Source of the DNA: Parasporobacterium sp. | Lineage (GTDB): Bacteria; Bacillota; Clostridia; Lachnospirales; Lachnospiraceae | Length of the DNA: 64,000 nucleotides | Assembly (NCBI GenBank): GCA_017510065.1 | Contig: JAFWOB010000145.1 | Location: forward strand, 1 to 64,000 | Reading direction: 5' to 3' | Made by a program: the position numbers and the translations under genes | Shown: one piece after another, positions 56,832 to 64,000 of the stretch | Layout: each line of letters opens with the position of its first letter | Numbering within the stretch: the stretch's first letter is position 1 | The notes under the pieces: model-generated | Databases searched by the model: none | What the model was told of the DNA's origin: nothing | The model's input: the letters and a program-made list of their open reading frames with translations, nothing else

Positions 56832-57893
56832 ATGCTGGATATCAGGATCACAAAAACGGAACATCCCAAAGAGAAGCCATCAGGAAAGCTTGGCTTTGGA
56901 AAAGTCTTTACAGATCATATGTTCATAATGAATTATGAAGAGGGAAAAGGATGGTTTGACCCCAGAATAGAGCCATTTCACAATCTTTCCCTGTCTCCTG
57001 CCACCATGGTTTTCCATTATGCCCAGGAAATGTTTGAGGGACTCAAGGCATACAAGGGAGTAGACGGAAATAACTACTGTTTCAGACCGGACATGAATGC
57101 CAGAAGAACAAATCTTTCCAACAAGAGACTGTGCATTCCGCAGATTCCGGAAGAAGATTTTGTTCAGGCTGTGACCACTCTGGTTTCCGTGGATGCAGAC
57201 TGGATCCCGACGGAGCCCGGAACATCGCTTTATATCAGACCTTTTATCATCGCAACGGATGCTTTCCTGGGTGTTGCTGTTTCAAAAACTTATCTTTTCA
57301 TGATAATCCTTTCACCCAGCGGAGCATATTATGAGAGCGGTCTGGATCCTGTCGGGATCTGGATCGAAGATGATTATGTCAGGGCAGTAAGAGGCGGAAT
57401 GGGATTTGCAAAGACCGGCGGAAATTATGCAGCCAGCCTCATTGGTCAGGAAAAGGCTCACAATGATGGATATGCGCAGGTTCTGTGGCTGGATGGAGTA
57501 GAACGCAAATACATAGAAGAAGTTGGATCTATGAATATTTTCTTCAAGATCGATGGAAAGATCGTTACTCCTATGCTTAACGGAAGTATCCTGCCGGGTA
57601 TTACCAGAGACTCTGTGATCAGGATCTGCAAGGACTGGGGATTTGAGGTAGAAGAGCGTAAGATCAGTGTTGACGAACTGCTTGAAGCCCAGCAGAACGG
57701 AAAACTGGAAGAAGTCTTTGGCACAGGCACAGCAGCTGTTATTTCTCCTGTGGGAAAACTCAGGTACAAGGATGATGTCATGACAATCGGTGACGGCAAA
57801 ACAGGAGAGATCAGCCACAAGCTGTATGAGACTGTGACAGGCATCCAGCTGGGAAAACTGGAAGATAAGTACGGCTGGAGAGTGAAGATCTGA
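56832..57893 (+). CDS. ilvE: IlvE, branched-chain amino-acid aminotransferase
   Basis: A 353-residue fold-type-IV PLP enzyme. LSPATMVFHYAQEMFEGLKAYKG is typical of the BCAT family, the Schiff-base lysine lies in FAKTGGNYAASL, and MNIFFKIDGKIVTP and LPGITRDSVIRI follow. It amidates the last oxoacids of the Leu, Ile and Val pathways reversibly. AGGAGGAGATAAAA precedes the ATG. It is the last gene before the T-box promoter. Confidence 0.95.
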   Translation: MLDIRITKTEHPKEKPSGKLGFGKVFTDHMFIMNYEEGKGWFDPRIEPFHNLSLSPATMVFHYAQEMFEGLKAYKGVDGNNYCFRPDMNARRTNLSNKRLCIPQIPEEDFVQAVTTLVSVDADWIPTEPGTSLYIRPFIIATDAFLGVAVSKTYLFMIILSPSGAYYESGLDPVGIWIEDDYVRAVRGGMGFAKTGGNYAASLIGQEKAHNDGYAQVLWLDGVERKYIEEVGSMNIFFKIDGKIVTPMLNGSILPGITRDSVIRICKDWGFEVEERKISVDELLEAQQNGKLEEVFGTGTAAVISPVGKLRYKDDVMTIGDGKTGEISHKLYETVTGIQLGKLEDKYGWRVKI

Positions 57894-57916
57894 CATAAAT
57901 TTATTGTAACTATTTC

Positions 57917-57945
57917 TTGACATGTTTTTTGCCTCGAATTATACT
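57917..57945 (+). promoter_or_regulatory. Consensus promoter of the T-box operon
   Basis: TTGACA (57917-57922), a 17-bp spacer and TATACT (57940-57945), one of the best promoter matches of the window. It lies immediately after the ilvE stop, so the T-box operon has its own transcript. Confidence 0.85.
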
Positions 57946-57984
57946 GGTTGAAGTTTGACAACTTAAAACACGAACAAAGACAAT

Positions 57985-58272
57985 GATGGAGAGATGCCTT
58001 TCACGGATGTGCAAAGAGAGCTGACGGTTGCTGCGAGTCAGAGAACGGAAAGGTCAGGCAGCTGGCTCCGGAGTCGGTTTTGCAAACGCAAAAGCTGAAA
58101 AGCTTTGTCAGTAGTGAAACACGGGAGGTCCCGTTACAGACCGGGGACTTGATGGAGTCCTACATGAGTGTCCGCTCTTTGCAGCGGAAAGCAGGGTGGT
58201 ACCGCGGATAGATACTGCATTTGTTTATTCGTCCCTGAAACCTTACTTCAGGTAAGGTTTCGGGGATTTTTT
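57985..58272 (+). promoter_or_regulatory. T-box riboswitch with conditional terminator
   Basis: The T-box consensus AGGGTGGTACCGCGG is at 58193-58207, preceded by a stem III (CCGCT...AGCGG) and by a stem I with the AGAGAG element near 58015-58020 and GATGGAGAG at the base. An intrinsic terminator follows (CCCTGAAACCTTAC with GTAAGGTTTCGGGG, then six T). The T-box bulge reads TGGT, so it should pair with a tRNA ending A-C-C-A (discriminator A); this fits Leu, Ile, Val or Ala and argues against Ser or Gly. The specifier codon lies in the CAGGCAGCTGG stretch near 58052-58065, but I could not fix its frame; CTG (Leu) and GCT (Ala) are both possible. Confidence 0.9.
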
Positions 58273-58289
58273 ATTAAAGGAGATCTGTG

Positions 58290-59708
58290 ATGAATATTGT
58301 AAAGATAAGCGATGCTTCGATGACGATGCACAAAAAAACAGGAATGGGAAAGCTTTCTTTTAAGAATAAACTGGAACTGGCCAGGCTCCTTGACAGGCTT
58401 GGCACATCTGTTATTGAGCTGGAGCCGATGGAAAATGTGAAGGTGGATTCCCTTCTGATCAAGTCGGTCGCGGGAAATACAAAGGACAGCATTGTGGCGG
58501 TTCCGGTGGATTTCAAAGAAGAGTCCGTGGATAATGTCTGGAACGCCTTAAAAGGCGCGAAATATCCCAGGCTCCAGGTTCCGGCTCCGGTGAGTACTGT
58601 GCAGATGGAGTATCTGTATCATAAAAAAGCTCCCGATATGAAAGCGCTTATCACGGATACAATAAAAAACTGCCGCAGGTACACTGCAGATGTGGAATTT
58701 ATTGCGGACGACGCCACCAGAGCGGACGAGGATTTTCTTTATGATGTGATAAGTGCGGCCATAGACGCCGGTGCTTCCACAGTCACCGTGTGCGATACTG
58801 CGGGTACCATGCTTCCGGTGGAATTCCATTCTTTTCTGGATAAACTGTATGCAAATATTCCGTCACTTAAGGATGTGACGCTGGGAGTTTCCTGCTCAAA
58901 CGGTCTATCTGTGGCAAACGCCTGCGCTGTAGTTGCTGTAAACAAGGGCGCAAGGGAGATCAAAACTACCGCGTGTACCGGCGACATTGCATCATTTGCT
59001 GATATGGCAAGGATCCTTTCTGTAAAAGGGGGAGCGCTGGGGATAAGCTGCCTTGTGCGCACAGTGGAACTGGGCAGGGTGATCAAGCAGATCAACTGGC
59101 TCTGTAATACGGAGAAGAGCAAGACAACACCGTTTGAAAATGGCGTAAATGACGAGGAGGATACCATGCTGCTTTCATCCTCGGACGATATGCAGGCGGT
59201 GCTTGCAGCCGTTAAGAAGCTGGGTTATGATCTAAGCGATGAGGACGGACAGCTTGTCTGGGAGGCCTTTGAACGGATTGCAGCGAAAAAGGATTCCATC
59301 AGCAGCAGAGAGCTGGATGCCATAGTCGCTTCCGCCGCCATGCAGGTGCCGGCTTCCTATACGCTTGAGAAATATGTGATCAATCATGGGAATACCATCG
59401 GCTCCACCGCCCATATTACCATGATAAAGGACGGTGAAGAAATGGAGAGCGTAGTGATAGGGGATGGTCCTGTAGATGCGGCTTTTCTTGCCATAGAAAA
59501 AATTGTAGGCTGTCACTACGAGCTGGATGACTTTCAGGTAAGATCCGTGACAGAGGGCCAGGAGGCTGTGGGCGAGACTGTGGTCAGGCTTATCTCCAAT
59601 GGAAAGATCTATCCAGGCAGGGGCATTTCCACGGATATCATAGGTTCGAGCATAAGAGCTTATGTTAATGCACTCAACAAGATTGTATATGAGGAGGCTG
59701 AGGCATGA
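58290..59708 (+). CDS. LeuA-like protein with lost catalytic residues (isopropylmalate synthase pseudoenzyme candidate)
   Basis: A 472-residue homologue of 2-isopropylmalate synthase with both the HMGL-type TIM barrel and the C-terminal LeuA regulatory domain. In LeuA the first motif is DTTLRDG, whose Arg binds substrate and last Asp the metal; here it reads DASMTMH. The metal-binding H-x-H before strand 7 reads S-C-S (residues 201-203), and GERAGN is replaced by TGDIASF. By contrast VEFIADDATRA, VCDTAGTMLP and the regulatory domain (GDGPVDAAFLAIEKIVG, GRGISTDIIGSSIRAYVNALNKI) are well kept. It probably binds leucine but not perform the condensation. ATG 58290 follows AAAGGAGAT; a GTG directly before it is in frame. 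Confidence 0.85.
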   Translation: MNIVKISDASMTMHKKTGMGKLSFKNKLELARLLDRLGTSVIELEPMENVKVDSLLIKSVAGNTKDSIVAVPVDFKEESVDNVWNALKGAKYPRLQVPAPVSTVQMEYLYHKKAPDMKALITDTIKNCRRYTADVEFIADDATRADEDFLYDVISAAIDAGASTVTVCDTAGTMLPVEFHSFLDKLYANIPSLKDVTLGVSCSNGLSVANACAVVAVNKGAREIKTTACTGDIASFADMARILSVKGGALGISCLVRTVELGRVIKQINWLCNTEKSKTTPFENGVNDEEDTMLLSSSDDMQAVLAAVKKLGYDLSDEDGQLVWEAFERIAAKKDSISSRELDAIVASAAMQVPASYTLEKYVINHGNTIGSTAHITMIKDGEEMESVVIGDGPVDAAFLAIEKIVGCHYELDDFQVRSVTEGQEAVGETVVRLISNGKIYPGRGISTDIIGSSIRAYVNALNKIVYEEAEA

Positions 59709-62194
59709 GATTTTCATTTTTGACCCGTGGATGGGAAGATGTGGATCCGAATGAATTTATAAATGCTGCCGTCGATGCCGAGTACGACGGCGTAGAATTT
59801 TATAATCTTTACAAACATCCGGAACTCACCGGACGCGGAGGGCTCTTCCATAAATACAATGCGGCTGCGACTGTCAGGGATTTGAAGGAAAAGCATATCG
59901 AGATCCCCTGTATAGACACGGCCTGCGATATCAGTGTAACCGAAGATTTCACACAGATCCTCATTGACCAGATGGAAATCGCGAAAAACCTGAAGGTGCC
60001 CTATGTGGTCTGTATAGCTCTTACGGATCATGAGGAGCGGATACGGGAAAGGCTTGATATCCTGCTTCCTGAGGCAGCGCAGCGCGGCGTGGTGGTCCTT
60101 ATGGAAACAACCGGGATCTACGCAGATACAAAGCGCCTGCGCGACCTGATGGACAGTTATGCCTCGGATGAGCTGGGAGCTTCCTGGGATATGCATCATC
60201 CCTACAGGGATTTTGGTGAGAGTGCGGATACAACCATAAAGAATCTTGGAGCTTATGTAAAACATGTGCATTTAAGAGATTCCAATGATGACAAAAGTTA
60301 TAATCTGATCGGTGAGGGGACTCTTCCTATAGACGATATGATGCGGGCGCTTTCTTCCATCAATTATGACGGCATGATCTCCATGGAGTGGAAAAGTCAG
60401 TGGCTTTCGGATTTCGATGATCTGAGTATCATCATGCCCTATTTTATCAACTACATGCGTCATTTTGACGATACCAGGACACAGAAGAAAGCTCTTTATC
60501 CCAATCACGACGGTACCGGACAGTATATCTGGAAGAAAGACGAACTGTTAAATATGACTTTCTCACAGGTTCTGGACCGGGTAGTGGAGGAATTTCCTGA
60601 TCAGTATGCATTTAAATATACGACTTTAGATTACACCAGGACTTATTCCGAGTTCCGGGATGATGTTGACAATTTCGCCAGAACACTGGTCTCCATGGGT
60701 GTTACCGCCGGAAGTAAGGTGGCTATCTGGGCTACAAATGTGCCGGCCTGGTATATCACTTTCTGGGCGACGGTTAAACTCGGTGCGGTACTGGTGACGG
60801 TGAATACTGCATACAAGATCCATGAGGCAGAGTATCTTTTAAGACAGTCCGACACCCATACCCTCGTGATGGTAGAGAGTCAGCTGGATTCAAATTACAG
60901 GGAGATCATCAATACTCTCTGCCCAGAGATAGCAGGGAATAAACCCGGCGAACCTCTGCACTGCAGAAAACTTCCGTTTCTGAGAAATGTGATCACGGTG
61001 GGATTTAAAATGCCGGGATGCCTGACATTTGAAGAATCCCTTGAGAGAGCAGAACTGGTTCCGGCAGAGGAAGTTTACCGTCTGGCAGCCAGGGTAAAGC
61101 CCAATGATGTCTGCAACATGCAGTATACTTCCGGAACCACGGGCTTTCCGAAAGGAGTTATGCTGACTCACTACAACGTAGTGAATAACGGCAAGTGTAT
61201 AGGAGACCGGATGGGGCTTTCCACAGCGGACCGCTTCATGATCCATGTTCCCATGTTCCACTGTTTCGGGATGACGCTTTCGATGACATCATCCATGACC
61301 CATGGATCTACCATCTGCCCAATGCCTTATTTTTCGGCAAAATCATCTCTGGCCTGCATCAATCAGGAGCGGATCACAGCTTTTAATGGCGTGCCGACCA
61401 TGTTCATCGCCATGTTTAACCATCCGGATTACCGCAAGACTGATTTTTCTTATATGAGAACAGGCATCATGGCGGGAAGCGGATGTCCGCCGGAGCTTAT
61501 GAGAAGGGCTGCCCGCCCGGACGAAATGAACATGACAGGTATTGTGAGTGTATACGGTCAGACCGAGACAGCTCCCGGCAATACGATGTCTGCATGGACA
61601 GATTCTCTTGATGTCCGTACGGAAACAGTGGGTTATGCATTCCCGCATGTGCAGTGCAAGGTAATAGATCCGGAAACCGGAAAAACACTTCCTCCGGGCA
61701 TAAACGGCGAGTTCTGCGCCAAAGGTTACAACCAGATGAAGGGTTATTACAAGATGCCGGATGCCACCCGTGAAACGATAGATGATGAGGGCTGGCTTCA
61801 CTCCGGTGATCTGGCCTGCATGAATGAGGACGGAACCTTCCGTATCACCGGACGATTGAAGGACATGATCATCCGGGGCGGCGAGAATCTTTACCCGAAG
61901 GAGATCGAAGAGTTCATCTACACCAATCCTAAGGTGCAGGATGTTCAGGTCATCGGAGTTCCGGATGAAAAATACGGCGAGGAGGCCATGGCCTGCATTA
62001 TCCTGAAGGAAGGCGAAACCTGTACCGAAGAAGAGATGCATAACTTTATCGCAGCATCACTGGCAAGGCACAAGGTTCCCAGATATATCGGATTTGTTGA
62101 CGCATTCCCTATGAATGCAGCCGGAAAGATATTGAAATATAAGATGCGTGAGGAAGCTATTGAAAAACTGGGATTAAGCGGAGATAAGAAATAA
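59705..62194 (+). CDS. Fusion of a sugar-isomerase-type TIM barrel and an acyl-CoA synthetase
   Basis: An 829-residue protein. Residues 1 to about 258 are an AP-endonuclease-2/xylose-isomerase-like barrel with the expected metal-ligand series E134, D162, H189 and E228 (METTG, WDMHH, KHVHL, SMEWK). Residues about 275 to 829 are an AMP-forming ligase: YTSGTTGFPKGVM (Y474 onward), YGQTE near 617, GWLHSGD, and the catalytic lysine in NAAGKILKYKM near 808. The second half is most like medium- and long-chain or aromatic acid CoA ligases. The fusion is unusual. It overlaps the LeuA-like stop (ATGA) and is followed by nifJ. Confidence 0.88.
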   Translation: MRFSFLTRGWEDVDPNEFINAAVDAEYDGVEFYNLYKHPELTGRGGLFHKYNAAATVRDLKEKHIEIPCIDTACDISVTEDFTQILIDQMEIAKNLKVPYVVCIALTDHEERIRERLDILLPEAAQRGVVVLMETTGIYADTKRLRDLMDSYASDELGASWDMHHPYRDFGESADTTIKNLGAYVKHVHLRDSNDDKSYNLIGEGTLPIDDMMRALSSINYDGMISMEWKSQWLSDFDDLSIIMPYFINYMRHFDDTRTQKKALYPNHDGTGQYIWKKDELLNMTFSQVLDRVVEEFPDQYAFKYTTLDYTRTYSEFRDDVDNFARTLVSMGVTAGSKVAIWATNVPAWYITFWATVKLGAVLVTVNTAYKIHEAEYLLRQSDTHTLVMVESQLDSNYREIINTLCPEIAGNKPGEPLHCRKLPFLRNVITVGFKMPGCLTFEESLERAELVPAEEVYRLAARVKPNDVCNMQYTSGTTGFPKGVMLTHYNVVNNGKCIGDRMGLSTADRFMIHVPMFHCFGMTLSMTSSMTHGSTICPMPYFSAKSSLACINQERITAFNGVPTMFIAMFNHPDYRKTDFSYMRTGIMAGSGCPPELMRRAARPDEMNMTGIVSVYGQTETAPGNTMSAWTDSLDVRTETVGYAFPHVQCKVIDPETGKTLPPGINGEFCAKGYNQMKGYYKMPDATRETIDDEGWLHSGDLACMNEDGTFRITGRLKDMIIRGGENLYPKEIEEFIYTNPKVQDVQVIGVPDEKYGEEAMACIILKEGETCTEEEMHNFIAASLARHKVPRYIGFVDAFPMNAAGKILKYKMREEAIEKLGLSGDKK

Positions 62195-62195
62195 T

Positions 62196-64000
62196 ATGGT
62201 AAAAATGAAATCAACATTTGCAACAATGGACGGAAATGAGGCGGCGGCTAACCGTGCCTATCCTTTTACGGAGATAGCGGCAATCTACCCCATCACGCCA
62301 TCCTCACCAATGGCGAGTCGTACGGACTCCTGGTCTGCCCGGGGCAGGAAGAATATGTTCGGACAGACTGTGCGGCTTATAGAGATGCAGTCCGAGGCGG
62401 GAGCCATAGGCGCTGTGCATGGATCGATCCAGACAGGAGCTCTTTCTACATCCTTCACATCCTCTCAGGGACTTATGCTGATGATCCCTGTACTTTACCG
62501 GATCGCCGGTGAGCGGCAGCCTGCGGTGCTCCATGTCGCAGCCCGGACTGTGGGAACACATGGAATGAGCATCTTTGGAGACCATTCGGATGTGATGGCC
62601 TGCAGACAGACCGGCTTTGCACAGTTTTGCAGTTCCAGTGTGCAGGAAGTAAGCGACCTGGCTCCGGTGGCGCATCTGGCGGCAATCGAGAGCAGAATTC
62701 CGTTTATGCACTTTTTTGACGGTTTCAGAACTTCTCACGAGATCAGCAAAGTAGAGGTGTTCCCGGAGCAGATGTACCTGGACATGATAGATCAGGATGC
62801 ATTAAAGCGTTTTAAGGATGACGCGCTGAATCCGGAGCATCCTACACTGCGCAACACGGTTATCAACCCGGACGTATATTTTCAGGTACGCGAGTCCAAC
62901 AACCGCTTCTACGATGAACTGCCGGATATTGTCGAGAAATATCTTTGCATGATTAACGAAAAGACAGGCAGAGATTATCATCTGTTTAATTATTACGGAG
63001 ATCCTGAGGCGGAAGATGTTGTGATCCTCATGGGCTCTGTTACAGGAGCCGCCATGGAGGCTGTGGAATACCTTCAGTCCCAGGGCAGAAAAGTGGGCTT
63101 GCTTCAGGTTCATCTTTACAGGCCTTTTTCGGCAGAATATTTCCTGAAAGCACTGCCGGAGAGTGTAAAACGCATTGCGGTTCTGGACCGCTGCAAGGAT
63201 ATGGGTTCTATCGGAGAACCGCTGTTTGAGGATGTCTGCACTGCTATTCTGTGCGGAGGAAAGAATATCCGGGTGATCGGAGGCAGATACGGACTGTCCT
63301 CAAAGGATACTGACCCGGGACAGATCGTGGCAGTATTTGACAACCTGGCACAGGAAAACCCTCTGAATCATTTTACAATTGGCATTACAGATGATGTTAC
63401 GCATCTGTCCCTGGAAACAAAACCCTGGGAGCGCCAGGATAAATCCATGGTAGAGTGCAAGTTCTGGGGGCTTGGCGGAGATGGTACGGTAGGTGCCAAC
63501 CATAACACCGTAAAGATCATCAGCGATCATACAGAAAAGTTCGGGCAGGCGTATTTTGAATATGACGCCAAAAAGTCCTTTGGCATCACAAAATCTCACC
63601 TTCGCTTCAGCGATCGTGCGATCAGGGGTTCTTATTATGTCAAAAGCGCGGATTTTGTGGCCTGCCATAAGCAAAGCTTCATGCTGCAGTATGATATCAC
63701 CGGGGAGATAAAGCCGGGCGGTACATTGCTTTTAAACACAAAATGGAGCGCGGATGAGCTTTCGCAGATGCTTCCGGCCAAGGCCAGACGCGACATCGCC
63801 GAAAAAGGCATCAATCTTTATCTTATTGATGCCACGGCCATTGCCCGGAAGCTGGGCCTGGGCTCTCACACCAACACCATATTGCAGTCCGCTTTCTTCC
63901 AACTGATGCCTGTTATTCCAATAGAGGAAGCGCTGGGCTTTATGAAAAAGGCTGCAAGGGACACCTATTTTGCCAAAGGAGACCAGGTGGTGGAAATGAA
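62196..64000 (+). CDS. nifJ: Pyruvate:ferredoxin (flavodoxin) oxidoreductase, N-terminal part (3' end beyond window)
   Basis: 601 codons are visible and the frame continues past the right edge. The order of domains is that of the single-chain PFOR. Motifs are MDGNEAAANRAYPFTEIAAIYPITPSSP (as consecutive short blocks), EMQSEAGAIGAVHGS, TSSQGLMLMIPVLYRIAGE, HVAAR and FFDGFRTSHEI, then domain II with LLQVHLYRPFSAEYFL and a gamma-like KFWGLGGDGTVGANH. HVAAR keeps the arginine expected for pyruvate binding. PFOR interconverts pyruvate plus CoA with acetyl-CoA, CO2 and reduced ferredoxin. ATG 62196 follows GCGGAGATAAGAA; ATG 62205 is an alternative. Confidence 0.93.
   Translation, partial: MVKMKSTFATMDGNEAAANRAYPFTEIAAIYPITPSSPMASRTDSWSARGRKNMFGQTVRLIEMQSEAGAIGAVHGSIQTGALSTSFTSSQGLMLMIPVLYRIAGERQPAVLHVAARTVGTHGMSIFGDHSDVMACRQTGFAQFCSSSVQEVSDLAPVAHLAAIESRIPFMHFFDGFRTSHEISKVEVFPEQMYLDMIDQDALKRFKDDALNPEHPTLRNTVINPDVYFQVRESNNRFYDELPDIVEKYLCMINEKTGRDYHLFNYYGDPEAEDVVILMGSVTGAAMEAVEYLQSQGRKVGLLQVHLYRPFSAEYFLKALPESVKRIAVLDRCKDMGSIGEPLFEDVCTAILCGGKNIRVIGGRYGLSSKDTDPGQIVAVFDNLAQENPLNHFTIGITDDVTHLSLETKPWERQDKSMVECKFWGLGGDGTVGANHNTVKIISDHTEKFGQAYFEYDAKKSFGITKSHLRFSDRAIRGSYYVKSADFVACHKQSFMLQYDITGEIKPGGTLLLNTKWSADELSQMLPAKARRDIAEKGINLYLIDATAIARKLGLGSHTNTILQSAFFQLMPVIPIEEALGFMKKAARDTYFAKGDQVVEM

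Overview
This window reads as chromosomal DNA of an anaerobic Gram-positive bacterium of the Clostridia, most likely a Lachnospiraceae relative. This is an inference from gene content: AddAB instead of RecBCD, an anaerobic (cbi-type) cobalamin operon, a T-box leader, a pyruvate:ferredoxin oxidoreductase, a two-gene SufC/SufB-like iron-sulfur system, a DUF6142-like small membrane protein, strong AGGAGG-type ribosome binding sites and compact operons. No rRNA, tRNA, CRISPR-Cas, phage or insertion-sequence genes were recognised.

Layout. 1-9.3 kb: late part of an anaerobic cobalamin operon (cbiG, cbiH, a cbiJ-cbiE-cbiT fusion, cbiB, cobD, cbiP, cobT, a double-domain cobU), followed by a solitary trpD and a small secreted protein. 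10.85-11.24 kb: a 415-bp convergent gap holding a strictly periodic array of short dyads and a terminator. 11.3-18.2 kb: a two-repeat secreted protein, a divergent amino-acid ABC transporter, argG and argH. 18.3-25.9 kb: a TrpR-like regulator and hisZGDCBHAF plus a cysteine-cluster protein; hisI lies on the opposite strand at 27 kb beside an SPFH protein, and hisE was not found. 27.5-31.7 kb: TraX-like protein, RNase HI, a repeat-rich L,D-transpeptidase-like protein, an AEC permease. 31.8-43.2 kb: addB, addA, an S66 carboxypeptidase, an M3 oligopeptidase, a second dyad array, and asnS. 43.4-51.4 kb: smsC/smsB, aminopeptidase P, a lipid/diacylglycerol kinase, rpoD, lepB, a murE-like ligase and a small membrane protein. 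51.5-57.9 kb: ilvBN-ilvC-ilvD-ilvE behind a consensus promoter, a leader peptide rich in Leu/Ile/Val and an intrinsic terminator. 57.9-64 kb: a second consensus promoter, a T-box and an operon of a LeuA homologue lacking its catalytic residues, a fusion of a sugar-isomerase-type TIM barrel to an acyl-CoA ligase, and a pyruvate:ferredoxin oxidoreductase that runs off the window.

Most unusual content. (1) The T-box operon at 58-64 kb combines a probable leucine-binding LeuA pseudoenzyme, a novel-looking two-domain acyl-CoA ligase and an oxoacid:ferredoxin oxidoreductase right after the branched-chain amino acid genes. It could activate short organic acids and reductively carboxylate them to 2-oxoacids; this is a hypothesis. 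(2) Two arrays of inverted half-sites (AGAA/TTCT cores) lie between convergent genes, with an invariant linker of 24 nt in one and 31 nt in the other while the linker sequence itself varies. (3) Two long intergenic hairpins share the same 13-nt loop and closing AAAC/GTTT but have unrelated stems. (4) The ilv leader peptide is a classical attenuation candidate next to a T-box-controlled operon.

All calls rest on reading the sequence and on knowledge of protein families; no database search was run.
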